Below are positions 35,541-42,756 of a stretch of DNA of 46,253 nucleotides, piece by piece. The stretch spans positions 1-46,253 of the forward strand of contig CAZJBS010000024.1 of the NCBI GenBank assembly GCA_964544475.1, read 5' to 3'. The notes beneath the pieces are model-generated. The model ran no database searches. It was not told where the DNA came from and worked only from the letters and a program-made list of their open reading frames with translations. Position numbers and translations under genes: made by a program. The first letter of the stretch is position 1; each line of letters starts with the position of its first letter. The stretch comes from CAZJBS01 sp964544475 (lineage in GTDB: Bacteria; CLD3; SB21).

Positions 35541-37224
35541 ACACGACGATGTCCATTTTTCTCTTCATGCCGTTGAGCCAGCGGGTCTCCATCTGCGTGC
35601 GCAATTCGTTCCGGTACTGGCTTTCCACGCGACGCCGCGCGCTGTCAAAGGGCTGCCGAACGGCATCCCGTTTTTCGATAACCTTGATGATGGAAAATCC
35701 GCCGTCTTTCCGCGCGATGATTCCGGAGACTTCATCCTGTGCCAGCTTGGATGCCGGGGCATTCAGTTCATGTTTCTGGTTGGGAGAAAGGCTGATGGCG
35801 GCTTTGAGCGTGACGGTGGTCTGCCCGCCTTTCAACGCCTTCAGGGAATCGGGTACTTTGGTGAATTCCGTGCCGCCATTCAGAAGACGCAGCGCTTCGT
35901 CCATATCCGCGCGAGACGTCGTGTACAATTCCTGAACCCTTGTCATCGGCGTGGTGCGGAATTGGTCGGCGTGGGATTCGTAATAGCGGCGGAGTTCGGC
36001 GGTGCTGATGGAGTCGCTCATTTTCAATCGGGCTTCGCCGGCCTTGTTGGCCAGTATTTCCGTCCGTTTGGACGCCAGACGGCCCACGAATTCCTGCATC
36101 TTGTCCAAACCGTCCTGTCGTGCTTTGGCGGCCAGCAAATCCTCGCGGACCACGGCTTTCAACGCATCCACGACGATATCGCGTTCCGGGCGTTGTACGG
36201 TGAAAAGGTTGCCTTTGACGGTCAGGAGGTCCCGAATCGTGAGGGTATGGCCTTCATACGAGACGACGGTCATGTCCATGTTGGTTTCGCTGAAATTCTG
36301 GGCGGCGGCCTTGCCATGGGCGCCGGCGGGGAACCGGGCCGTCAGAGTATCGATGGCCGCGTCATGGAAGACCACACGCGAAGCGTCGTAAAGTGGCTGG
36401 ACGAATTGGATAAAATGACGCAGATAGATCGGGCGATCCAGATTTTCGAGCCGGCCTCTGATCATCTTGGAGGTTTCGTCCTTCGTCAGTTTCCTGGCCA
36501 GGCTGTCGATCGAAAAATCCTGGACGTATGGAATCAGGAACGCGCCCGGCAGGTCGATCGGAGCCAGAATGGTGCGCGGGGAGCTGGCGAACACGGCGGT
36601 CTCGTAATCCAACGGCAACGAACCATACTTGAATTTCTCCGTCCGGCTGAAGCCTTTCTGGCTTTTGGGCTCGCGAAAATCCGACACGGCTTCAGCGAGG
36701 CGTGTGAAGTTGGTGTCCCGCGCGGCCTTGAAAATCGAATCGGCCGTGGCCCGTGCGCTTTCCTTGGTGCGGAAGGCGTTTGAACCGGCGAAATCAATGT
36801 AGCGCACGACAATGTTCTGGACGGTTACTTCGCGGCCGTACTGCGATTGAAAGGCGGCCACCGTCGAATCATTGACAAAATGAGAAATAAGGTACTTCTC
36901 ATGCGCGAACACGCTCAATTCGCGCTGTTCCAGGTCATTCAGGCGCTCCATCACATCGGGATCGAGGTGAAAATGGTCGTCCACGGCCGCCAGGGCCTTG
37001 AGGTGCTGATCCACGAGCCCGAGTACGATCGACCGTTTCTCTTCAAAAGAGAGGTTGGCCGGCTTGCCTTTCGATTGCATGAAAAAGCGGTATTCGTCCA
37101 CCGTAATGGAATCCCGGTTGTCAATTCGCACCAGCAAGGTGCTGTTGTCCTGCCGGCATCCCTGGCCGAAAGCCAGGACGGCCATAAAAAGCCCTGCGAA
37201 AAAATAGCGACGACGTGATGTCAT
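35521..37224 (-). CDS. Parvulin-type peptidyl-prolyl isomerase lipoprotein
   Basis: A 567-residue periplasmic lipoprotein (signal ending GQGC). It has SurA/PpiD-like helical segments at both ends and a parvulin domain near residues 425-520 (RVQELYTTSRADMDEALRLL, DGGFSIIKVIEKRDA). A second, more divergent isomerase-like segment lies near 150-265. ATG 37224 has AGGAG seven bases upstream; the frame upstream to 37329 belongs to the terC end region. It is the middle gene of a terC - parvulin - parvulin operon. Confidence 0.82.
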   Translation of the reverse strand: MTSRRRYFFAGLFMAVLAFGQGCRQDNSTLLVRIDNRDSITVDEYRFFMQSKGKPANLSFEEKRSIVLGLVDQHLKALAAVDDHFHLDPDVMERLNDLEQRELSVFAHEKYLISHFVNDSTVAAFQSQYGREVTVQNIVVRYIDFAGSNAFRTKESARATADSIFKAARDTNFTRLAEAVSDFREPKSQKGFSRTEKFKYGSLPLDYETAVFASSPRTILAPIDLPGAFLIPYVQDFSIDSLARKLTKDETSKMIRGRLENLDRPIYLRHFIQFVQPLYDASRVVFHDAAIDTLTARFPAGAHGKAAAQNFSETNMDMTVVSYEGHTLTIRDLLTVKGNLFTVQRPERDIVVDALKAVVREDLLAAKARQDGLDKMQEFVGRLASKRTEILANKAGEARLKMSDSISTAELRRYYESHADQFRTTPMTRVQELYTTSRADMDEALRLLNGGTEFTKVPDSLKALKGGQTTVTLKAAISLSPNQKHELNAPASKLAQDEVSGIIARKDGGFSIIKVIEKRDAVRQPFDSARRRVESQYRNELRTQMETRWLNGMKRKMDIVVYEGLIQ

Positions 37225-37246
37225 GATCCGACTCCTGAAAGACTGA

Positions 37247-37939
37247 TTAATGACTGGATAATATGGATTGTTCTTTGGAAGTTTTCTCCCTGGACGACCA
37301 CAGGATGCTGACGGCAAAAATGGTTCCAATGACGAGAAACGTCACCCACTTGGGCAGATGCAGGTCGAAATATTCGGCAAAAAGTTTGGCGCCGATGAAA
37401 AAGACGATCACATAAGCGCCGTCGACCAGACGCGGGAAACGTTTGATGACATTGAGGAAAGCGCCGGCCACCAACCGCATCGTGATGATGCCCAGGATGC
37501 CGCCCGTGATCACGACCCATTGCTTGGGCGACAAAGCGACGGCGGCCAAAATGGAATCGACTGAAAACACAATGTCCGTGAGTTCGACCGCCGCCACCGT
37601 GCTCCAGAATGGCGTCAAACCGAACAAGCGCCGAACCCGCGGCTTTCGTTTCTCTTCATCCGGATGTTTCCTGAAAAAATGATCGATGGCCAGGTAGGCC
37701 AGGTACAGGCCCCCGACGATTTTGATGGCCGGGAATCTGAGAAGATACACCGCCAGAAGCACGGCCAGAAAGCGAAACACAAATGCGCCGACGATGCCGT
37801 ACTTGAGCGCCCGCTTCTGTTCCTCCGCCGGCAACGGCATGACCAGGACCGCCAGAACGATCGCATTGTCCGCACTTAACAGCCCCTCGAGGAGAACCAG
37901 CAGGGCAATCGTGATGAGGTCTGAATATTCAAAGTTCAA
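37247..37939 (-). CDS. TerC family membrane protein
   Basis: A 230-residue TerC/Alx-type protein with about seven helices. Conserved acidic motifs LLSADNAIVLAV (D24, N25) and VELTDIVFSVDSILAAVAL mark the family, which handles metal ions (Mn or Ca export) near the Sec machinery. The start is a TTG at 37939 with GGAG nine bases upstream; no ATG or GTG lies early enough to keep helix 1. It is first in the minus-strand operon, 22 bases before the parvulin gene. Confidence 0.87.
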   Translation of the reverse strand: MNFEYSDLITIALLVLLEGLLSADNAIVLAVLVMPLPAEEQKRALKYGIVGAFVFRFLAVLLAVYLLRFPAIKIVGGLYLAYLAIDHFFRKHPDEEKRKPRVRRLFGLTPFWSTVAAVELTDIVFSVDSILAAVALSPKQWVVITGGILGIITMRLVAGAFLNVIKRFPRLVDGAYVIVFFIGAKLFAEYFDLHLPKWVTFLVIGTIFAVSILWSSREKTSKEQSILSSH

Positions 37940-37970
37940 ATGTCAAAACTCCACTTGAAAAAGCGTCGGC

Positions 37971-37999
37971 AATATAGGACTTGAACGTTGTATATTCAA
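37971..37999 (-). promoter_or_regulatory. Candidate promoter of the terC operon
   Basis: On the minus strand TTGAAT, 17 bases, TATATT. It starts transcription about 25 bases before the TTG start codon and is divergent from the kinase promoter at 38078. Confidence 0.5.
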
Positions 38000-38077
38000 G
38001 ACAATTTGGCCCGTTCAAAGCCCTTCACAACCGGCCTTCAGTCCGGCGGAGAAAACCATCAAAAACAAATGCTTGTT

Positions 38078-38106
38078 TTGACTTGGCAAGTGCATTAAAC
38101 TACCAT
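38078..38106 (+). promoter_or_regulatory. Candidate promoter of the hybrid kinase gene
   Basis: TTGACT, 17 bases, TACCAT. The stretch from TTGACTTGGC to TAC matches the candidate promoter at 5785 at most positions. The leader would be only about 14 bases. Confidence 0.45.
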
Positions 38107-38126
38107 GAATTTTGCCACCGGGATGC

Positions 38127-39689
38127 ATGGAAGAAATACTCGTTGTCGACGACAGCAAGGTTCAACTCTTTACGACCAGCCTTCTTCTTCGAAAAGAAGG
38201 TTATGTCGTTCAAGATTGCCACGAACCGCTGGTTGCCAAATCCCTGATTGAACAAAAACGGTTTGATCTCGTCTTATGCGATCTTCAGATGCCGGAATTC
38301 AACGGCATTGATGTCTTGCGTCTGGCCAAATCGCTGTATCCGCTGATGCCGGTCATCATCATGACTGCGTTCGGGGACCGTGAATCCGCCATCGAGGCCC
38401 TGTCGATCGGCGCGGAGGACTATATTTTCAAGGCCAGCGGCAAACGCGAGGAGGAGGAATTCCTGATCCGCATCCGGCGCGCCATCGAGAAAGCCAAGCT
38501 CCAGAAGAGTATCGTGAACTATCAGGAACATCTGGAACAGATGGTGCAGGCCCGGACCCGGGAATTGCAGGAAGCCCAGGAACAACTGATTCAATCCGAA
38601 AAACTCCGTTCGTTGGGTATCATGACCAACGGCATTGCGCACGACTTCAACAACATTCTCGGCGTGATATTGGGCCGCACGCAGCTTCTGATGAGAAAGA
38701 CGCGCGATGAGGATATCCTGGCCGATTTGAAAACCATCGAGATGGCGTCGTTCAAGGGGTCTTCGACGATCCGCCGGATGCAGGATTACACCCGTATTCG
38801 CAAGGACGAACTTTTCACGGCCATCCAGTTGAACGATCTCATTCCGGAGGTCATTGCCATCACAGAAACACGCTGGAAGGACGAGGCTCATGAAAAAGGG
38901 CTGATGATCCAGGTCGGGACCGATTTCAAGGATATCCCGTTGATCAATGGCAATGCCTCGGAGTTGAAAGACGTGCTCATCAATGTCGTGTTCAATGCCA
39001 TTGACGCCATGCCGCACGGCGGGCGCATCGAATTCCGGACGTATTCGGAGTCCGTGGACGGCGATCTCTGGGTGATGGTGGAGGTCTCGGACACGGGCAT
39101 GGGTATTGCGCCGGATGTTCAGTCCAAGGTATTCGAACCGTTCTTCACGACGAAGGATTCGGGCGGTTGGGGATTGGGCATGAGCGTGGCGTATGGCATC
39201 ATCCAGCGGCACAAGGGCAACATCAGTTTCAAGAGTTTGCCGGGGCAGGGCACGACGTTTTGTCTGCGCTTTCCGGGCGCGCTGTTCCTGCAACAGATGC
39301 CCGAGCCGAAAACGGCGAGTCCGACCGTTTCTGAAAAGAAGCAGAAGCGGATATTGGTCATTGACGATGACGACGGTATGCGATTGATGCTGAGTGAAAT
39401 TCTGGAGATTGACCGGCATGATGTGGCGTCGGCGTCATCCGGCCGCGAGGCGCTGGAGCTTTTCAGGAATGGTCATTACGATGTCGTATTGACGGATCTC
39501 GGGATGCCGGAGATGTCGGGATGGGATCTGGCGCATGAGATCAAGAAACTGTCCGCGGGGACGCGCATCATCATGATCACGGGGTGGGGCACGCAACTCG
39601 ATCAGCAAAAAGCCGCGGAAAGCGGCGTGGAGAAAATCCTGCCAAAACCCGTGTCGTGCGAGGAAATATTGAAATGCGTGGCGGAGTAG
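38127..39689 (+). CDS. Receiver - histidine kinase - receiver hybrid
   Basis: A 520-residue soluble signalling protein with no membrane segment. Domains: N-terminal receiver (about 1-120, phospho-Asp D52 in LCDLQMPEFNG), coiled linker (125-165), HisKA with H172 in GIAHDFNN, HATPase_c (about 270-395; GMGIAPDV, GWGLGMSV), and a second receiver (about 408-520, D457 in LTDLGMPEMSG). It thus reads an upstream phosphorelay and passes signals within itself. ATG 38127 is chosen; a TTG at 38112 is in frame. It stands alone, divergent from terC. Confidence 0.9.
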   Translation: MEEILVVDDSKVQLFTTSLLLRKEGYVVQDCHEPLVAKSLIEQKRFDLVLCDLQMPEFNGIDVLRLAKSLYPLMPVIIMTAFGDRESAIEALSIGAEDYIFKASGKREEEEFLIRIRRAIEKAKLQKSIVNYQEHLEQMVQARTRELQEAQEQLIQSEKLRSLGIMTNGIAHDFNNILGVILGRTQLLMRKTRDEDILADLKTIEMASFKGSSTIRRMQDYTRIRKDELFTAIQLNDLIPEVIAITETRWKDEAHEKGLMIQVGTDFKDIPLINGNASELKDVLINVVFNAIDAMPHGGRIEFRTYSESVDGDLWVMVEVSDTGMGIAPDVQSKVFEPFFTTKDSGGWGLGMSVAYGIIQRHKGNISFKSLPGQGTTFCLRFPGALFLQQMPEPKTASPTVSEKKQKRILVIDDDDGMRLMLSEILEIDRHDVASASSGREALELFRNGHYDVVLTDLGMPEMSGWDLAHEIKKLSAGTRIIMITGWGTQLDQQKAAESGVEKILPKPVSCEEILKCVAE

Positions 39690-40078
39690 GGTGCGGTCGA
39701 TCTGCGATTAGATGAGTTCATTCGGCCCGTTCGTGCGCAAAGACTGATTCATGTTTTCATGCGACGGAATCCGACGTCAGGCCGGACGCATAGGTGATAA
39801 CCGGATAAGCCGGAAGGGAAATCCGTGAAACCGGAGGAAAAGTCGCGCCGGGAGATTGGGTCGACGGCATTTCGAGTTCACCCAACACGGGGTGCCGGCA
39901 ATTTAGAAAGCAGGATTGCCGCCAGTCTCGAGAAAGCGGAAGTGACAAGGCAGAGTAGTTTGAAGAAAGCATTTGAGGGGAGGTTGGTGTTAATTTCTCA
40001 TGAAAATAAAACATCGTGAGAATGGGTTTTCAGGGTGTCTGATTTTGTTGGCATAATGAATTAGAAATGAGGCATCAA
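39690..40078. other. Intergenic boundary between core genes and accessory island
   Basis: There is no convincing gene. A 64-codon open frame at 39825-40019 has poor composition and no ribosome site. The stretch contains the left copy of a degenerate direct repeat (39925-39992), after which base composition turns AT-richer. Confidence 0.5.
39925..39992 (+). repeat. Degenerate direct repeat, left copy, before the nucleotidyltransferase-fold gene
   Basis: GAAAGCGGAAGTGACAAGGC, then TTTGAGGGGAGGTTGGTGTT. The right copy (40959-41015) has the same two blocks in the same order, with substitutions and a shorter middle. Confidence 0.45.
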
Positions 40079-40882
40079 ATGGACAAGAAGTTTTCAGGTC
40101 AATCGCACGAGAAATTGTTGGAGTTACTTGGTGGAACCAAGATGCCAAACGCAGATGAATTCAAACAGCTAATCGTCAGTCTTGACAGCCACCGTGTGCT
40201 GGCCAAGGTATTTCTGCTTGAAGGCACGCCGTATGTTTTTGAGAAAAGCCCAATGAAGTATGTAATATTCCGAGAACAAGTAGCAGCCAGATTCGAAGTT
40301 GGCTCCCAAGATGTCTGCATTGTCGGAAGCGCCAAGTTAGGATTCAGTCCATCGCCACACACTTTTGGTAAACCCTTCAGTCAAACTTCCGACGTTGACG
40401 TTGTCGTAATTTCCGATGATTATTTTTATCGTGGGTCTCGGGAGCTATTCTCCGAGTTGAATGGCCTTGAACCCGCGGTTCATCGCGTTAGGCCGTACCT
40501 TAAAAACGCGGTTTTAGCTGGACAGCCCCCGGTTGTCAAACTTGGAGACTGGAAGAATCTTAAGGAGGCAATCCGTAACTTTGTATTCGAGAATTTCAAT
40601 CCGGGCTTGCTGCCTGGTAATCATCGACTCCGCCTCGATATATTTGACAAAATTAGCTCTACGGCGGGTCTATTCCTTGCTCTTGAGCCAAAAGTTTTCG
40701 TTTCAAAAATTCGGTGTAGGGTATTCAGAAACTGGAAATCGGCGGAAGACTACTACTCAAACAGTCTTCGAGAGGCTCGACGAGTGTTCTCTGGGGACGC
40801 TGAAGTGGAAACTGATTCCGACCTCGACGACGACGCCTCGCTTGTTGCGACACTGACGAAGACTAATGAGTCAACACCGTAA
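40079..40882 (+). CDS. Nucleotidyltransferase-fold protein, function unknown
   Basis: A 267-residue protein with the start of a polymerase-beta-type nucleotidyltransferase site: VGSAKLGF (G83, S84) followed by SDVDVVV (D105, D107). The third acidic residue may be in LRLDIFDK. Such GSx...DxD proteins include tRNA and antibiotic modifiers, toxin-type enzymes and CD-NTase relatives; I cannot choose between them. The ATG at 40079 has GAGG six bases upstream and is preferred over the ATG at 40067. It has no partner gene, is AT-richer than the core genes, and is flanked by degenerate direct repeats. Confidence 0.7.
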   Translation: MDKKFSGQSHEKLLELLGGTKMPNADEFKQLIVSLDSHRVLAKVFLLEGTPYVFEKSPMKYVIFREQVAARFEVGSQDVCIVGSAKLGFSPSPHTFGKPFSQTSDVDVVVISDDYFYRGSRELFSELNGLEPAVHRVRPYLKNAVLAGQPPVVKLGDWKNLKEAIRNFVFENFNPGLLPGNHRLRLDIFDKISSTAGLFLALEPKVFVSKIRCRVFRNWKSAEDYYSNSLREARRVFSGDAEVETDSDLDDDASLVATLTKTNESTP

Positions 40883-40958
40883 GCTACTTGAGGGACATGC
40901 TAGGTCTAAAGCTACAGTCTGGTTGCGTTTTTGCTAACACGTTGCGAAAGATCGCAAA

Positions 40959-41015
40959 GCCTTGGAAAAGCGGAGGCTACACGGCAGGAAGGCGTCTGAG
41001 GAGAGGTTGGTGTGA
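40959..41015 (+). repeat. Degenerate direct repeat, right copy, after the nucleotidyltransferase-fold gene
   Basis: GGAAAAGCGGAGGCTACACG, then TCTGAGGAGAGGTTGGTGTG, parallel to 39925-39992. The shared 3' block GAGGTTGGTGT is the best conserved part. Confidence 0.45.
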
Positions 41016-41031
41016 CGGATTAGTATAATTG

Positions 41032-41538
41032 CTATTTTTGGGCAAATAGGTTTGCAATCCTATATGTCATTGCTTGCCGACTAACCCCGAATTTTTCTGC
41101 GATTTCCTGAATCTCGTCCTCATCCTCAACATCTAAGTTCCGATCAGTCAATATTTCAACCAAGTCCTCCTCCGGCATAAGTAGTTCGGCGGCAAAAGCA
41201 TTTGCTTCCCTCTCAATTGGATCTATACCTAGTCCGGACTTATAATCACGGTTAATCATCCTTCCTTTCCGATCGACAAAAAATTCTCCATGATGCTTAA
41301 GGACAAAGTGTCCCAATTCGTGTGCAATTGTGAAGTTTTGACGTGTAGGTGAATGGAACGCATTTATTCCAATTACAGTTTGTCCTGTTCTTGTAAACAA
41401 AAATCCTGACATGTCTTCTTCTAGAGCGCCATACTTGATAGTAATTCCCTTTCTTTTCGCTATCTCATTTACCGGTACGGGCAATATGCCTTCGAACCCT
41501 CTTCGTAGCTCCTTGGCTTTTTGTTTGAGATTTGCCAT
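41032..41538 (-). CDS. ImmA/IrrE-type metallopeptidase
   Basis: A 168-residue zinc peptidase of the ImmA/IrrE (DUF955) family. Active site HELGH (H73, E74, H77), with a downstream acidic segment PIEREANAFAAELLMPEE that supplies the third ligand. The C-terminus has a small helix-turn-helix-like end (FGVSRQAMTYRI). Family members cleave a partner XRE repressor to trigger expression. The start overlaps the XRE gene by 74 bases in another frame, which couples the two. Confidence 0.88.
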   Translation of the reverse strand: MANLKQKAKELRRGFEGILPVPVNEIAKRKGITIKYGALEEDMSGFLFTRTGQTVIGINAFHSPTRQNFTIAHELGHFVLKHHGEFFVDRKGRMINRDYKSGLGIDPIEREANAFAAELLMPEEDLVEILTDRNLDVEDEDEIQEIAEKFGVSRQAMTYRIANLFAQK

Positions 41539-41875
41539 TGGAGTTTCCTTCTTGTTTGGAATTGAAAGCGATTAGCTTTGCCACAGATGTGTAATCACGA
41601 GGTTCCAACTTTGCCGTGACTTCATTGGGCAATTCAAGCTGCAACGCAGAACTGGAGGGAATTAGTTCATTTAGTGGAATCTTCAGACAACTCGCAATCT
41701 CTATTACAACGTGAAGCTGAGGTCGTTGCCTCCCCGATTCAATATTAACAACCGATGGCCTTGATAGGCCAATAGCCATTGAAAGACGCTCTTGAGACCA
41801 CTCTAGTCTCTTCCGCGCTTCTTTGAGTTTTTCGCCCAAGGTCGTGTAGAAAAGCGAAATTTGTTCTGAATTCAC
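41465..41875 (-). CDS. XRE-family transcriptional regulator
   Basis: A 136-residue Cro/C1-type regulator. The helix-turn-helix covers about residues 10-62 (KEARKRLEWSQERLSMAIGL, then SRPSVVNIESGRQRP). The C-terminal 60 residues are unstructured and basic, and are read in a second frame by the peptidase gene. I chose GTG 41875; GTG 41914 would add 13 residues but leaves almost no leader behind the promoter. It is likely a repressor of its own operon and, given the divergent arrangement, perhaps of the ubiquitin-like operon. Confidence 0.82.
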   Translation of the reverse strand: MNSEQISLFYTTLGEKLKEARKRLEWSQERLSMAIGLSRPSVVNIESGRQRPQLHVVIEIASCLKIPLNELIPSSSALQLELPNEVTAKLEPRDYTSVAKLIAFNSKQEGNSNGKSQTKSQGATKRVRRHIARTGK

Positions 41876-41922
41876 ACCTGAAATATAATGGTTCTTTTCC
41901 AGGAAGTCAAGCACGCAAACAG

Positions 41923-41950
41923 TTTATAATACAAACATGTTATATGTAAA
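41923..41950 (-). promoter_or_regulatory. Candidate promoter of the XRE-ImmA pair
   Basis: On the minus strand TTTACA, 16 bases, TATAAA. It lies back to back with the plus-strand promoter at 41957, seven bases away, so one operator could control both. Confidence 0.4.
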
Positions 41951-41956
41951 TAGTAC

Positions 41957-41985
41957 TTGACAAATGAATTTTCAATCAGTATCAT
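41957..41985 (+). promoter_or_regulatory. Candidate promoter of the ubiquitin-like operon
   Basis: A consensus -35 TTGACA (41957-41962), a 17-base gap and TATCAT (41980-41985): the strongest -35 in the window. The leader would be about 53 bases. Confidence 0.65.
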
Positions 41986-42044
41986 TAAGTGAATTCGTAC
42001 GGTGCGGATTCAGAATTCTAACAAACTAACTGAAGGAAATGAGC

Positions 42045-42362
42045 ATGGCTTCTGAAGAAAAACATGTCGAAGAAATCGACATCGAAGAGTACAGCAAGGA
42101 AGGCAAGACGCCACCGAAGGGCCGTCACTATGTCATCCGAGTTGATCGAGAACGTTACGTCGTAAGACAGGAGTGTATGACTGGGCGTGAAATACTCACG
42201 TTGGCAGGCAAGACTCCGGTCGAACGATACCGTTTGAACCAGCGGCTGCGAGGCGGACAGGTAGTCGCGATCGGTTATGATCAGACTGTCTGCTTCACGG
42301 AGCCCGGAATCGAAAGATTCATGACAATTCCTCTCGATCAGACAGACGGAGCGAAGTCGTGA
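42045..42362 (+). CDS. Multiubiquitin-family ubiquitin-like protein (single domain)
   Basis: A 105-residue protein with an acidic N-terminal tail and one ubiquitin-like domain of the multiubiquitin family (about 25-98: YVIRVDRERYVV, MTGREILTLAG, YRLNQRLRGG, and the conserved end RFMTIPLDQTDG). In this family it is the modifier activated by the E1 and transferred by the E2 encoded next. Three residues (AKS) follow the conserved TDG, so the JAB domain may have to trim it to a glycine end. ATG 42045 has AGGA seven bases upstream; ATG 42039 is too close to that site. It overlaps the E2 gene (GTGA). Confidence 0.82.
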   Translation: MASEEKHVEEIDIEEYSKEGKTPPKGRHYVIRVDRERYVVRQECMTGREILTLAGKTPVERYRLNQRLRGGQVVAIGYDQTVCFTEPGIERFMTIPLDQTDGAKS

Positions 42363-42754
42363 GGCAGGATTTTGCTCTTCCAGAAATGGACACGTCATTT
42401 CTGGATAGCCTCGGTGTAACCTGGGAAGCCATCACAGATCAGGGCCAGAATTGGGTCATTGTGCGTGGCTTTCCGGTGTGCGCCGGATACACTGTGGACA
42501 AAACCGATGTGGCAATCAACATCTCCACTGGGTATCCACGGGCTCAATTGGATATGGTATATTTCTTTCCAGCTCTTCTGAGAACTGATGGAAAACCAAT
42601 CAACGCCCCGGCACCACAACCCATTGAGGGTAAAGAATATCAAAGATGGTCCCGCCACCGAACTCCGCAAAATCCTTGGCGAGAAGGAGTTGATGATATG
42701 TCGACCCACTTTCAACTGATTTTATCGTGGATTGAAAAAGAGTTGACAAGGTGA
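42359..42754 (+). CDS. E2-like protein of the Prok-E2_E family
   Basis: A 131-residue E2/UBC-fold protein. Family marks: FLDSLGVTWE, WVIVRGFPVCAGY, INISTGYPRAQLDMVYFFP, RWSRHRTPQNPWREG and STHFQLILSWI. It would accept the modifier from the E1 and pass it to a target. The only cysteine is C41, in the FPVCAGY turn, well before the position where classical E2 enzymes place theirs, so the acceptor residue is unclear. The GTG start overlaps the modifier stop and has GGAG seven bases upstream. Confidence 0.82.
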   Translation: MRQDFALPEMDTSFLDSLGVTWEAITDQGQNWVIVRGFPVCAGYTVDKTDVAINISTGYPRAQLDMVYFFPALLRTDGKPINAPAPQPIEGKEYQRWSRHRTPQNPWREGVDDMSTHFQLILSWIEKELTR

Positions 42755-42756
42755 TT

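Noticed and set aside
39825..40019. 64-codon open frame before the nucleotidyltransferase-fold gene
   Set aside because: It has no ribosome site or protein-like pattern, and its end coincides with the degenerate direct repeat.
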